Below are positions 44,734 to 56,417 of a stretch of DNA of 64,000 nucleotides, one piece after another. The translations under genes and the position numbers were made by a program. This DNA is from Dipodascopsis uninucleata var. uninucleata (Eukaryota > Ascomycota > Lipomycetes > Lipomycetales > Lipomycetaceae). Where the stretch lies: positions 481,980 through 545,979 of the forward strand of contig JAJLTO010000011.1 of assembly GCA_030568195.1 (NCBI GenBank), given 5' to 3'. The first letter of the stretch is position 1; each line of letters begins with the position of its first letter. The notes beneath the pieces are model-generated. The model had not been told where the DNA came from. It saw only the letters and a program-made list of their open reading frames with translations, and did not search any database.

Positions 44734-45775
44734 GGTCTTTGATAGGTATAGATGGTGGCCTTATAGGGAACTCCTGACAGCGTATACTACTATTGATATT
44801 TTAACATCAAAAGACATCTGCGAGCATAGCGCATGTGGTAAATGAATCTAATTCATATCACTATAGAAAATGAATTCGGCTTCTTTAGCAGTTCTTATGA
44901 TCTAGAGAATGATTAATACATAAACATTGCTTGGCTTTACGAGTACTTTCAAACTCGATTTTCTCAGTCGCAAATGCTTTGGGTTAGGTTATATGGTGAT
45001 GCTTACGGGTTTGGTGCCATAAAGGATAATAATTATGAGCCACAGAAAAATGATAATAAGATCCAGTTGATAATTAGACTGTAAACAAGTATAACTATTA
45101 ATTGACATGCACGGAGTCATCAAGAAGAGTTGTATACTGTCTATCGTTATTATGCTTTGGTAATTACAATTAAAGACACGTGCTAGATATCAAATCCGGA
45201 GCTTCTTTGATGGTAGTCATATAGATGACATATGCAAGTGGCATTCACGGACGGCAGAAATCATGGCTACTAGCTATTGTCTGCTAGCAAAGGTCCAGGG
45301 AAACTGTTAAGATCATATCATATGAGTAAGTGTGGTTAAGAGAAAATGATTTGTGTAAGTGAATGCCGAGCCAATGACGAACACCAGCGCGATCAGCAAA
45401 GTCCGAGAACGTTACATATAAATTTACATAGATGTTAACACCATGTAGTCACGGACTCCTATAACATATTAACGTTGTAACTAAGTACCTGTTATCCTTT
45501 AGCTAATTCTATCCCAGTATGGAAGGCGTCAACTAAAGCATCATACACCATTTGTTCTCTGCTTCCGGCTGCCTCGTCTATCCGTATGACATCACGTGCT
45601 CTCGAACGCACAACCGAGGCAATGTCAGAATAACGGCAGAGCGATGTAAAATCAGATTCGAAGAGCCGAAGAGCAAGACCATTTCATATTTATTCAGTTG
45701 TCTAGTTTTATATTAAATTTCATTGTTGCTCCACCAGTAGATATTTCACTTCAGCAGACTTCAATCCGTGTTATT
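44734..45775. promoter_or_regulatory. Divergent intergenic region, BLOC1S4-like / thioesterase
   Basis: One kilobase between two outward-facing starts. It contains CACGTG-like TCACGTG at about 45591. The in-frame GTG/ATG extension 45698-45775 upstream of the thioesterase ATG is not needed for the domain. No gene is seen. Confidence 0.4.
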
Positions 45776-47055
45776 ATGACAGACGCTTTGGACACAGTTG
45801 CGCCGCTCGAGAAGATGCTCGAGCTCGAGGCAATCGATCCTCAGCTCTTTCGCTCCTCTTTGATCCGCAAAAGCAGGTCTGCTAGAGGAATATTTGGTGG
45901 AACCGTAGTCGCACAATCTCTTATGGCAGCTTCGAGGACTTTGAGCCGAGAATTCCGGGCGCATAGTATCCATTGCTATTTTCTTGTAGCTGTAAGTACA
46001 AGTATTACAATCAGTCTCTGGCTAGTTTCATATTATTAATAAACTGATACTGCATGATTTAGGGAAATTCGGAATATCCAGTACTTTACGAAGTAGAGAA
46101 TGTGCGAGTGGGAAGGGTATGTTTAAAAAATTCGTCACCGTATATGAGTAGGTTGCTATAACGAGAACTAATCGAACTGATCCGACTCTTTCTATAGTCG
46201 TTTGCTACTAGAAATGTACACGCTAAGCAGAATGGAATTCCCATTTTCATCGCTGGAATATCATTCCAGAAACCTGCTGAATCAACACTCTCTTTTGTAC
46301 AAGAAGGAGCCGGCAGATCAATTCCTCCACCTGAAGAAATTCCAAAACTTGAAGATTCTAAAGAGTACTATCTTAAGCATCAATTACTTAGTACAGTCGA
46401 AATAGAAAACATAGAGACATTTTTAAAACAGTCGCCATTTGAAATGCGTCTATATATACCTTCATATGGTCCCGAAACTAAAGCAGGTGACAAGAAGTTG
46501 TACATGTGGGCAAAAATGAAAGGAAAATTCAAAGATGAAAGTCTGCACCAAGCGGCGATAGCTTATATCAGTGACATGTGGTTTTTGGGAACGGCATATA
46601 TAGTTAACTCGATTCCTGCAAATGATGTATCTATGATGGTTTCGTTAGGTGAGCAAACATCGATGGTCCCATAGCTGAGAAATACTCTCGAACTAAAACT
46701 AATAATATACTGTTTAGATCACTCGATTTACTTTCATGTATGCTAGGTTAATTTGCATCTGCGCACCAAGCATTTGGACTATTCTAACTAGACTGTTAAA
46801 TTTTTAGGCACCTGCCAGAGCAGATGAGTGGTTATTGTTCGAGAAATCGGCTTCTTGGGTCGGTTCCAATCGTGCTCTTGTACAGGGAAACATCTTCACT
46901 AAATCAGGACAGCATGTAGCCTCCGTATATCAAGAGGTGCGCTAGTTTTCTCTGATACTCAGATCAATAATATATTTCTCTAACACAAATATTCGTGATT
47001 TTAGGGTGTCCTAAGGTTAAAGAAGAGCTACCTTTCTGAAAAATCCAAGCTCTAG
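45776..47055 (+). CDS. Peroxisomal acyl-CoA thioesterase (TesB/ACOT8 family)
   Basis: Six exons give 306 residues: 45776-45991, 46063-46116, 46198-46648, 46718-46737, 46808-46936 and 47005-47055. The fourth exon has only 20 bases. Double hot-dog fold landmarks: RGIFGGTVVAQSLMAA, HSIHCYFLVA joined to GNSEYPVLYEVE, RSFATRNVHAKQNG, ISFQKPAE, then AAIAYISDMWFLG with the catalytic Asp, DHSIYFHAPARADEW and WVGSNRALVQGNIF. The protein ends with SKL (EKSKL), a PTS1 peroxisomal signal. The family hydrolyses fatty acyl-CoA to free acid and CoA, releasing CoA during peroxisomal beta-oxidation. Exon 6 is needed to reach the PTS1. Confidence 0.92.
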
Positions 47056-47155
47056 AGGAAGTCGGAAAATTGAACTATCCCTATTGGCTGTTTCGAGGGC
47101 TAATTCTATCATATGAATTTACCATCAGCTATCAATATTTGGTGTAATTAATTGT

Positions 47156-47551
47156 TTAACTATTATCGTCATCATCTTTTTTATTGATCAATTCTATGAC
47201 ATCTTTTTCACTAATATGATGCATAATTTTCCGTAGTGGTGATGTTTCTGTTTGTTGAAAGTGAATTACGGGAACATCATATGCCTATTAAGAGTAACAC
47301 ACGTCAATATAGCTCATACTAGATATACGCTGGCGTGGTGAGAGCTAACTTACATATGAATCGAACCATTCCTGATTTTCTTGTTTAACAATATCAATTT
47401 CGGTGTAATGAAAGCTGGGAACTGACTTTGATGCTCTCAGTATGGATTCCTTAGCTTTGTCGCATAATCCGCAAGGACTGCGAGAAAACAATGTTAATGA
47501 CGGAAATTGCCTTATAAATTTCTTGTTGAACAGAATAAAGGAGCCTTTCAT
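47156..47551 (-). CDS. Glutaredoxin-like thioredoxin-fold protein (DUF836 type)
   Basis: Exons 47354-47551 and 47156-47284 give 108 residues, phase 0, with donor GTAAGT. The start MKGSFILFNKKFIRQFPSL is followed by TLFSRSPCGLCDKAK with a CGLC redox motif, the helix and beta strand of a thioredoxin fold, YDVPVIHF with the cis-Pro, and an acidic C-terminus. It matches the glutaredoxin-like family of yeast YDR286C and human C5orf63. Substrates and partners are unknown. The N-terminus has Arg/Lys and Phe residues that could be a mitochondrial signal. It lies convergently, about 100 bases from the thioesterase 3' end. Confidence 0.88.
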
Positions 47552-48143
47552 GTTGTAGGGATAGTTATCTATACCTAATTCTGTAAACGAATTTCTAAAT
47601 ACAAGAAGATTTTAAGATGTAGTTGAACAACCCTTTATATAGTGATTATTATTTGTATCTCCCAAAATATTCAGAGAATCGTGTGAACAACTAAATATTA
47701 TCTATATTTCCTTCCTTCTACATAGGTTCTGATATAAGTCATCCTACATCCAACAATCTGCTAGTCATATTCTTGAAGTATATAGATCCCAAATCCTCGA
47801 CAATAATATAAAGACGGTATTACTAGCTGAAGACTCAAGTTTACGAAGATTCTTTGACTTGAAAGGCTGAACTGAAATTATTTATTCCCAATATTCAGCC
47901 TTGTTCAGTATCAATGAATTATTTATACTGGTTTCTACAGCTCTTATAGGTGAATTATAGATTACCTACTAATCTTCTTAGATTTCTGGTATTGTTTTAT
48001 AGAATTTTATAAAAGTTTGATAGACTTTAAGATCAACGTGGCTGAGTTCGCACATGCAGGACTAGTCCTCAGATTTTACGAGAGTACTTCTGCAACTACG
48101 GTAAAATCACGGATATAGAATTTGTTAATGGAATAGAGTAAAC
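47552..48143. promoter_or_regulatory. Divergent promoter, glutaredoxin-like / SPT8
   Basis: 592 AT-rich bases between outward-facing start codons. Nothing else is recognised. Confidence 0.45.
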
Positions 48144-50234
48144 ATGGATGAACACGATAACCTGTTGTCTCGTCTGAATGATGATCGTGACGAGGACGAC
48201 ATCGGTGGCCGAGATTCGGATGCAGATGACGGGGATGATGCAGATGGAGAGAACGGGCCTGACAATGAGATGGACATTGACGATGAAGACGACGAGGATG
48301 GCGCAGAATTTGATGGAGATGGCGATGGAGATGGAGATGGTGAAGGTGAAGGTGATGGAGACGGAGATGGTGATGGCGATGGTGATGGTGATGGTGATGG
48401 AGATAGAGATGACGGAGACGAAGATGGAGATGACGAGGAATATCACTCTGCTGAAGGCGAGGAAAGTAACGAGGATGCCAATTCAAAAGTGGATAAAGAT
48501 GTTACAGAAGTAGTAGATAACGGCCCAATTCCTTCATATTCATACACTCATTCTCGTCAGTTTCTCAGGAGCAAAATATACAACGGAATGGATACGTGTG
48601 TATCGTATGACATTGCTCCATATGTTGCAGCTCCAATGTCAACATCGGTGAATAGCATTGATCTGCCCCAGAGTATGCGTTGGCTATTTACTGGTGGACA
48701 AGACGGTTATATTAGAAAGTTCGATTTTTTTGCTTCTGTCAATGGCAAACTGCCATTAACTGTCGCTCAGAAGCATCCATTCACAGACAGTATTACAAAG
48801 GTACGTAATCCCCATTACCAGAACTTTACAATGAGTTCTAACTTAGGAAAATAATATATATAGGCTGGCGTTTTGGTGTCCTACTGGGAGAATGAAATCC
48901 CACCGGATCCATCGACTGATTTGTCACTACTTGCAGAGCAAGAAATGAAAGTATCACCTGTTTATGCAATGGCAGTTCAGTCCCAGTGCATTTGGATGCT
49001 AGCTGGACTAGAAACCGGTGGAATTACTCTGCATACTGTTCGTTATGGTGAAGGCAAAATTCATGCATATATGAAAGGACACACGTCATCTGTTTCTGTA
49101 TTGCGATTAAACTATGACGAAACATCCTTCATAAGTGGAGGATGGGACAAGAAAGTCTTCCACTGGGATTTAAATACTGGACAAGTGATTCGCAGTTTTG
49201 TTGGGAATACTGGCCAGCTTAGTACCATTGCGTGGCGACCAGATGGTGGAATTCCGATAGCAACTAGTCAAATAAGCGGAGATGATACTGTGAGTGTACA
49301 ACGTAATTCGACAGGTAGCAAAAAATCCAGAGATAATATAGAGAAGATTACCAACGGTGTTAATGGAATTGGGGAACGAAAGGAGAGCGCTGTAGCTGAG
49401 CCTGACGATGATTCGATGTCCATGGGTTCTTTATTTGGCGACGAAGATGAGGATGGAGAAGCTGGAGGTAATACAGGATTGGAGAAATCTCAATCTGCTA
49501 CCACAGCAGTGTCTTCGAATGACAGTGGTAATAATAGAGCACCGAGCTTTGGTGAAGCTGATATTCAACCGGAAGACTCCCATGATCAAAGTGTTGCTGA
49601 CAGTTCAGTAGATGCGATGATACTGGACTCTCCTGGTGCTAACGAAACGAGTAGAAAGTCAAGTATAACTGCCTCAGCAAGTCAAAATGGTCGCGAGAAT
49701 CAATCTCCTTACATATTTCTTTCTTCGTCCATCGATGGAAAGGCGAAGCTTTGGGACACTAGAATGTCTCAACGAATAGCAGAAGTCGGGTTATCTCAAG
49801 GTACTCCTCCATGGTGTATGAGTTCTTGCTGGTCACTAGACGGGAATTATTTATATTTTGGACGTAGAAATGGTACAATTGAAGAATATTCACTGCATTC
49901 GGGACTCAACAAGCCTACAAGAACCATGAAGCTACCAGGAGGCTCTGGACCAGTCAGCTGTATTACGCCCATGCCGAATGGGCGACATCTTGTTTGCGCA
50001 TCGTATGATAATATTCGATTGTATGATCTACAATCTTCTTCAAATTCATCTACGAAAGGAAATATCACTAGTAAGGTTCCATTTTTAATTGTGCCTGGAC
50101 ATCATGGTGGGATCATATCTGATATTTTAATTGACCCTACTTGTCAATATATGATTACGGCTGGTGGCAACCGAGGATGGGAAGGTACACCGACCGAGGT
50201 GGTGCTAATGTATGAGATTGATAAAATCGTTTAA
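48144..50234 (+). CDS. SPT8: SAGA complex subunit Spt8-like WD40 protein
   Basis: Exons 48144-48800 and 48864-50234 give 675 residues; the 63-base intron has donor GTACGT and acceptor TATAG. Residues 1-130 are extremely acidic, with a long run of alternating Gly-Asp. WD40 repeats start at about residue 185 (SMRWLFTGGQDGYIRKFDFF). The exon joint gives SITKAGVLVSYWENEIP, characteristic of Spt8, then GHTSSVSVLRLNYDE, GGWDKKVFHWDL, and a disordered 110-residue insert before further blades ending GGNRGWEGTPTEVVLMYEID. Spt8 recruits TBP in the SAGA transcription co-activator. The acidic N-terminus and long inter-blade insert are known for the family. The His-rich frames on the other strand are shadows of the repeat. 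Confidence 0.93.
48312..48432 (+). repeat. GATGG(A/T)-type coding microsatellite in SPT8
   Basis: A run of imperfect GATGGN hexamers encodes about 20 alternating Asp-Gly (with some Glu-Gly) dipeptides in the acidic N-terminus. Third positions vary between A, C and T, so the array has diverged. Length variation between strains would be expected. Confidence 0.9.
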
Positions 50235-50856
50235 AATGAGTAAACTGGGTTTGGAGTTATCGGATGTCTATTTTCCTGTTTTATATACTAATTTTAGTTA
50301 TTTACATTGGCTTACATTGATGGAAATAATTTATGTATCATAATGTATAAAGTGTTTTGTCTTGATATTTGCGCATGTAAGACCTCAAAGATTAGGCATA
50401 AGATTTTATGCTTGTGCTTGCTATTTCTCAAAGTTGAAATAGAATAAAAGTAGATCACAATGTAATCTTTTTTATAGAAAATGCACAATCTCAAGTAGCA
50501 CAGTATAAGAATGAACATAATAATACAACAAACATGATGCTTTTCTAGTGACGAAAATATTTTCATACAAACAACGATGAAGCACAAGAAATGTAAAATA
50601 CAAAACTATATCTATGAGTTTCATCATAAATAAATTAGTTTAGACACGAACTAAATATTCCTCACATTCAATATAATTCTATATATGATACAGTACACCT
50701 AAAATTTATACGACATTTGCATAGACGCATAATTAAATTCAAAATTGAGACGGCAATAGTCATAATCTATTATGAACAAACTCACCGCAGATCTATACTA
50801 CAATACTGAGATCAATTCAAATATAAACTCGGATGTGATTCGAGTCCAAATAATAG
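50235..50856. other. Convergent 3' region
   Basis: About 620 bases between the 3' ends of SPT8 and the cyclin gene. A/T-rich with poly-A/T runs, and no supported open frame on either strand. Confidence 0.45.
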
Positions 50857-51893
50857 TTATACAGGTTTTATCTTTTTATATTGTTGCTCTCCAGAATTCG
50901 AGGAGCCAGAATCATATAGATCTGCCATCGCATTGCAAGCATTCTTTAAGTCGTCTACGGATACTCGAATCTCGTCCCACCAATCCAAAGAAGGGTCATT
51001 CCCACTGATTTCAATATGACATATCTTTGATGCAAAGTACATTGATGCTGCTGCTATAACTTTGGCGGGATATATTAGACAAATTGTAGTTCTAACACTG
51101 TCATTCAAGAAAGCCCAGGAAGATTTACTAAGAGCGGACCGTTCATCGTCCGTTTTAAGCAGTTTTCTGGTATAGTACATCATGATGCTGTAAGGCGTCT
51201 CAATAGATAGATCAAAACATATAGCTTCAAGAAGCAATTCTTCGTTAAAAAGAATAATGTCTCGCCATCTCCAAAATTCCTTGTTATTCTCATCAATTAC
51301 CAACTTTTCATTCTTCTGAGCGACTCGACAACATGCGATGACGATGTCCCGTAATTTTCTTATGTTCTCTTCGATTTTTGACGCCAGAAATATGCAAGTA
51401 GCACCAATATCCTAAAGAAATTCCACAGTTAGACAATAGATTAGTCCAACTAGCTACACTTTAAACTCTTACATAGTGATGATGTCGCTTTAAACTGAAT
51501 CTCATATAAAACCTGTGAAAAAGAGTGGAAGCAACATATAGAGTAGGCTGTGGGAGTCGTAAGTGCATACCGACATGCATCAAAAATGAGACACCCTTAG
51601 ATCTGAGTACTGTTTCTGCTGCTGAATCAATTCCATCGCGTGATGACGGCGTATTCAGTAGATCACCAGTCTGGAAAATCCAGTCTGTATGCTGCTGATT
51701 AGGCCATTCTGTTGATGGGCTCCGACGCGACTCCATTTCTGTAGACATCTGTGAACCATCTGCCTGTTCAGTCACAGGTGTCGCTTCACATGTAGTCTAT
51801 AGACCAGTCTGAGATTAAAATAACCAGTCGAAGAAGCACTTTTTGGTTGCTACAGTCTGGGTGTTAGAGAAATCTTACCATCAAATCAAACAT
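50857..51893 (-). CDS. P-TEFb/CTDK-type cyclin (Pch1/cyclin K-T like)
   Basis: Exons 51879-51893, 51473-51796 and 50857-51411 give 297 residues. The first coding exon has only 5 codons (MFDLM). After a disordered N-terminus comes the cyclin box: DWIFQTGDLLNTPSSRDGI, RSKGVSFLMHVGMHLRLPQP, then FHRFYMRFSLKRHHHY joined to DIGATCIFLASKIEENIRKL, RDIVIACCRVAQKNE and FWRWRDIILFNEELLLEAIC. The pattern is that of transcriptional cyclins (fission yeast Pch1, yeast Bur2/Ctk2), which activate Cdk9/Cdk12-type kinases that phosphorylate the RNA polymerase II tail and Spt5. The W-W-R-D-I motif and LP-phased helices match Pch1 best. The C-terminus ends in a short basic tail. Confidence 0.9.
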
Positions 51894-52124
51894 CTTGTTG
51901 CTGTTAGCTAAAGCAAGAAGTTACTGTATAATTGCGAATATGTTATTGAAATATAGTGCATAAATGTAGCTATTTAAACATTTATTACATATCTCATCTC
52001 CTAACACAAAAAGTTTTCTTAAAAAGGTGGATAGCTAGCTACAAGCATATTATTAATAGGCTACAGTGCAAAAAACCACATAGGGGAAATTCGAGGAACG
52101 GCATGTAAATTATATGGATCTGGG

Positions 52125-53858
52125 ATGCCCTTGAGAAGCTCTATGATACAAATTGGCAAATGGAACACTGTATGCAGGGCTATTAGAAGACCCTTTTTCA
52201 GTGCTCAGCGAGGTATTCATAGAAATGCTGAGCCTAGTATTAAGAAAGATGAGAACAATGAAGATGTATTCGGACTGGAAGAGGTTGAAATTTCAGAGTC
52301 GTCATTTCCAGATCTATACACTAGTAAGTTTGTTGTCAAACAAGTCGACAACATACAGGAACAAAGGCCGGGCGAGATGACATTGAGCGACATTTCACAG
52401 CAAGACGGAAATCAACGAAAACCAGATCTAACAAAGCAACTCGCACTAAAGGGCAAAAAAACATTCAAGAAAGGTCATAAAAACGACCCGCTATCGATTT
52501 CTCGAACATTAAACAAATCTTATAGTTTTGAATCAGCGAATGCAATTGATCCTGAGGCACCTCTTTGGCAAGTACGAACGAGCATCGTCAAATCCGCAGA
52601 TGAAGATACCCTTGATATTCCATATGAAACGAATTTCAAATCAGAAGGATCACGAATGCTTTTTAGTCAGCTTTTGACTGCTCGCGGGCAACGTATAGAC
52701 TCATTCACAGGAAAGCAAATATGGAACATGAGCTTAAACTTACAGAGGAAGCTGTCATTAAAGACAAAAAAGAAAGTGGTATTAAAGAATAAGCGTAAGA
52801 TTGCCTCATACACTTGGAGATTAGATGGTGATAAGCCCACGATCGAAGTTCCAGGATTTGCACCTGTACTTAAGACGAGTCGACCAAGTGCGAACACAAT
52901 AAAGAATATAGAATTAATTGAAGGAGGTAATACTTCCTTTGACATGAATAGATCTCAATTGCCGGAACGCACATTTGAACCAATGCTTAGGGCCATAATG
53001 GCGCAGAGTAGAACGCCTGAGAAGAGCTTTCGCTATCAATGCTATCTTGACATTACTGTGTTGACTAGCTTGTTTCGGTTCTTTAAAAGTTATTTTGATA
53101 AAGATATAAGTAACGAGCTTACATATTGCAGACCATTCTTTATTGAATTTATTAAGTTAAATGGCAAGATTTTCCTTTCCGACTGGAGCGTAAAATACTT
53201 AGATGATGAATTAGAGAAGAGAGTAACAAAAGTCAGACAAGAAAGCGATAAACTTCGTTATGCGGCTACTCGTGACATAACTGAAGACAAAGGTATGAAA
53301 CGTGGATATCACTTTAGAATAGACTCATGTACATTTTTCAATGACATAGAAATGGCTATAAGATACAAAGTTGATGGAGAAAGTTGTTATGATATACAAC
53401 CATTGGGACAGGAGTTCCTCCGATCTGTTGATTATGATGATTTGGTCGTACTTCTTCGGCCAAGACCAGCATATAAATCTGGTGGGCATTATCAAATAAG
53501 AAGCTTAAGGGAGGCTACAGCTCGAAATGGAGGAGAAGTCACCATAGCAGCTGAAGCGTACTTCAGTGGTCCAAAGGCATTGGCAACAGCAGAATTTGTT
53601 AATGATACTGAAGTGAGCGAATGGAAAGCAATTAATCGCGATGACAGATTCTATACTAATTTTGAGCAAGAGTACGATACTATTTTGTACTCTATATCAT
53701 CTTTACTGAAGAGACTGCGCAAATATGCCGACGGTCAATACATAATACGAGCACAGGAAGGTCGTGTCTCGATATGGCAGAATGAATGTTGCAATCGAGC
53801 GTTTCCTTTAGATTTATATAGCATACTTTCAGAACGCCATACGACGCCTAAAGTGTAA
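52125..53858 (+). CDS. Unrecognised protein, probably mitochondrial
   Basis: Intronless, 577 residues. The first ATG gives MPLRSSMIQIGKWNTVCRAI then RRPFFSAQRGIHRNAE, an Arg-rich, acid-free start typical of a mitochondrial presequence with an RG cleavage region. Residues 50-250 are charged and disordered. A folded part from about 290 on has recognisable blocks FEPMLRAIMAQSRTPEKSF, RPFFIEFIKLNGKIFLSDW, GYHFRIDSCTFFNDIEMAI, PLGQEFLRSVDYDDLVVLLR and a final EGRVSIWQNE. No known domain is recognised; it is not Pet127 by its landmarks. Context gives no hint: the Cdk9-type cyclin is divergent about 230 bases upstream. A role in mitochondrial gene expression is possible only by analogy with similar fungal proteins. 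Confidence 0.75.
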   Translation: MPLRSSMIQIGKWNTVCRAIRRPFFSAQRGIHRNAEPSIKKDENNEDVFGLEEVEISESSFPDLYTSKFVVKQVDNIQEQRPGEMTLSDISQQDGNQRKPDLTKQLALKGKKTFKKGHKNDPLSISRTLNKSYSFESANAIDPEAPLWQVRTSIVKSADEDTLDIPYETNFKSEGSRMLFSQLLTARGQRIDSFTGKQIWNMSLNLQRKLSLKTKKKVVLKNKRKIASYTWRLDGDKPTIEVPGFAPVLKTSRPSANTIKNIELIEGGNTSFDMNRSQLPERTFEPMLRAIMAQSRTPEKSFRYQCYLDITVLTSLFRFFKSYFDKDISNELTYCRPFFIEFIKLNGKIFLSDWSVKYLDDELEKRVTKVRQESDKLRYAATRDITEDKGMKRGYHFRIDSCTFFNDIEMAIRYKVDGESCYDIQPLGQEFLRSVDYDDLVVLLRPRPAYKSGGHYQIRSLREATARNGGEVTIAAEAYFSGPKALATAEFVNDTEVSEWKAINRDDRFYTNFEQEYDTILYSISSLLKRLRKYADGQYIIRAQEGRVSIWQNECCNRAFPLDLYSILSERHTTPKV

Positions 53859-56417
53859 AAGGGTAGTGTTGAATACGTCTTATTATATATCGGACTAGTC
53901 GTCCAGCTGACTTTCATGTCTATCATATTGAAATGTATATAGTAATACCATGCATAATTGTTAAGACTACAATTGAGAGTCTCAGGGATCAAAAAGCTGT
54001 AATCCAGTCTTCAAATCTAAAGTGCAAGCACTGCATTAAGTTTGCTATAACCTAACCTAACATACTAGAATTTGACAACTTGGCGACTCAGCATTAGTCT
54101 ATTTTGGACGGGAATTACGCGTAAAGTCGTGGCCCTAGCATGTTGATAGAAAGGTAAGCTCTAGTTCCACAACGCTAGTTTTAGCTCTGAATCTGGACGC
54201 AAAAAACGAAAGCAAAGCTGTGCTTCTAGAGTATCCATCTCAAAATTCATTCCGGAGAATTTCAATGAACTTAACTTTTAGCTAACATGGGCTATCTAAC
54301 CTGTAAAGAGAGACAAGCAATTACATATATCGAATGTTTATTTACCATCTCACGCTGCATACGAGATCTCTTATTCATATTGCAAATGAAGGGTACATCT
54401 AATTTCTCTTTGTGACAGAGTCAGATTTTAGATATTCTATGTATTTATTAATGGAGTCCAACTAATTTATGACCCCGCCTTTATAAAGCAGCCTCGCTAC
54501 ACTCTATATATTAATAGCAGCTAATTCAAGATTATATGATACAAAAATAGAGACCTATTATATTTCTCGGTTTCAGCAAAATCGTACAGCATGGTGCAAA
54601 GTGAATATGCCGTCAGTACTTGCAGACTTAAATTTTCTCTAGCACAATCCTTGTGCCTCATGGCATAGCATCCATATATCGATTCTGAGCATAAGTCCTT
54701 TGATACATTGTTGTCAGAAAATGGCTTAGTCGTAAATGCCATGTAATTGACCTAAAAATGTGCTCCGCACACTTGCCAATTGCTGCACCCAAATTGCTGA
54801 TATCTATAATTACCTACTTATTGCTGTAAGTACGCACAAGTGTAATGTATTGGTTTGCTGAACACTAATATAGAAACGGCTATTTGGGCTAAAATTAGTA
54901 TTTTGTGTTCCCTATTTTCTGCTTCGTTGCTCTGCTGAGTGCACTTTTACTGTACAAACTATATATTATCACAAAACCGCACTTGCAAAACTAGCCGTGG
55001 AACTAAATCATCATCCATGTGCCTCGTTTCATCAGTGCGTTCTAGAGTGTCCTAGCATGGAAATAATCCCGTTTTACTTATGTTTTCTCTTGTTCTACGC
55101 AATAGTCTTACTTCATATGATTACATCGAATCTCTTGCGATCGTCGTTGGATTAGAAATTTGACGTAAATTTAAGGTGTCGTACAGACTATAACTATGCA
55201 TCGAGATTATCCAAACAGCGGGAAGCGTAGTCTTCACAAATTAAAATTACCAAACTAACGGCCAAACTTGCTTTGTGTATTACTGCCCTAACGACCACTT
55301 CAGTTAGCTGACTTTTCTTTTATAGCACTTCCCAATAAATCCCCTTCACCCTCTTGCAAAATTCTGGTTATATGGAATGCCTCATCGTACATTATCAGCA
55401 CGTACCAGCTACATACTATAATATAGCAAAACTTTATATCTCATAAAATTTTACTGTCAGACGTAGCACCCCTTGATTAATCATCTTAGCGTATATATTA
55501 AATAATAGTTATGTAAGCAGTGCAAACGCGAAGGCTCCACTAGGATTTAGGTTATATCAGAGAAAATAAGCCTTAGCTTGCACGCCCTCTTCGCGATCTC
55601 ACTACTGTCTTCTATATTTTCATTTAAATTTTTTACGCAATATTCATAGGCATATCGCTTATATCAGTAGTTTTAGAGGTCTCTAGAGGGTGTCCTGCTT
55701 ACATAGAGACTTGAATAGTAGTGGTTTAATGATTTTGGATTGCGGCTGTGACTTTTATTAGCACATCTTTTGACGGTTCCAGAGTACTTGTATGTAAAAA
55801 CTGGTCAATATTAGAAGATTTGGTCATAAAGATTGAAAGTCGCAACGTACTGAAGAACTCACGAATCCTTCATTAGACTCACGAGCTGTTAATCGAGACG
55901 CTTACAGGACAAGTTTAATTACAGGTGTGGATTTAATAAGAGATTCAAGGGATCAAGAAGTACGGTCTGTGTGAGGTTTGATACTTTCAAGTGACGACAC
56001 TTCCATCTGAGCAGAAATATTTGGCTACAGCGTTGTTCGTTTTTCCTTTCGGAATTAGTCTTCTGTGAGTTGCCAACAGAGAATTTGATCTTCTACGGAC
56101 CAAAAACGAAACAGGAACGGGAACTTTCATCTCAACAGTGCAGAGTCCGAAGGATAGATAGTTATCTTACGAAAGTGATATCAACTGTTACATCTTGCCG
56201 GTGTATAGCTACCTTGTTCAATTTTTATATCGCTTAGCTTAAGAGAGTCTGCAAAGTGAGATATTCTCTTGTTTCTTCTCGATCTCTTCTTTTCTTTAAA
56301 GAAGTCAAAGGAAATAAATCAGCCTCTGACCTTGCTACGTCTCCTTAGCAATACATCATATATATATATATATATATTAACATATATTTCATATTTATTT
56401 ACCTAATATAGATTCAT
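53859..56417. other. Large intergenic region upstream of the PalI-like gene
   Basis: More than 2.5 kb without a supported gene. The short minus-strand frame at 54521-54742 lacks coding character. There is a CCTAACCTAAC dimer near 54050 and a long TA run at about 56357-56378, 40 bases before the gene. The region near 56000-56400 is probably promoter and leader; PalI homologues respond to alkaline pH, but no PacC site (GCCARG) was noted with confidence. Confidence 0.4.

Noticed and set aside
48076-48486. Histidine-rich frame opposite the SPT8 repeat
   Set aside because: It is simply the reverse reading of the GAT-GGN repeat; no independent start context or homology.
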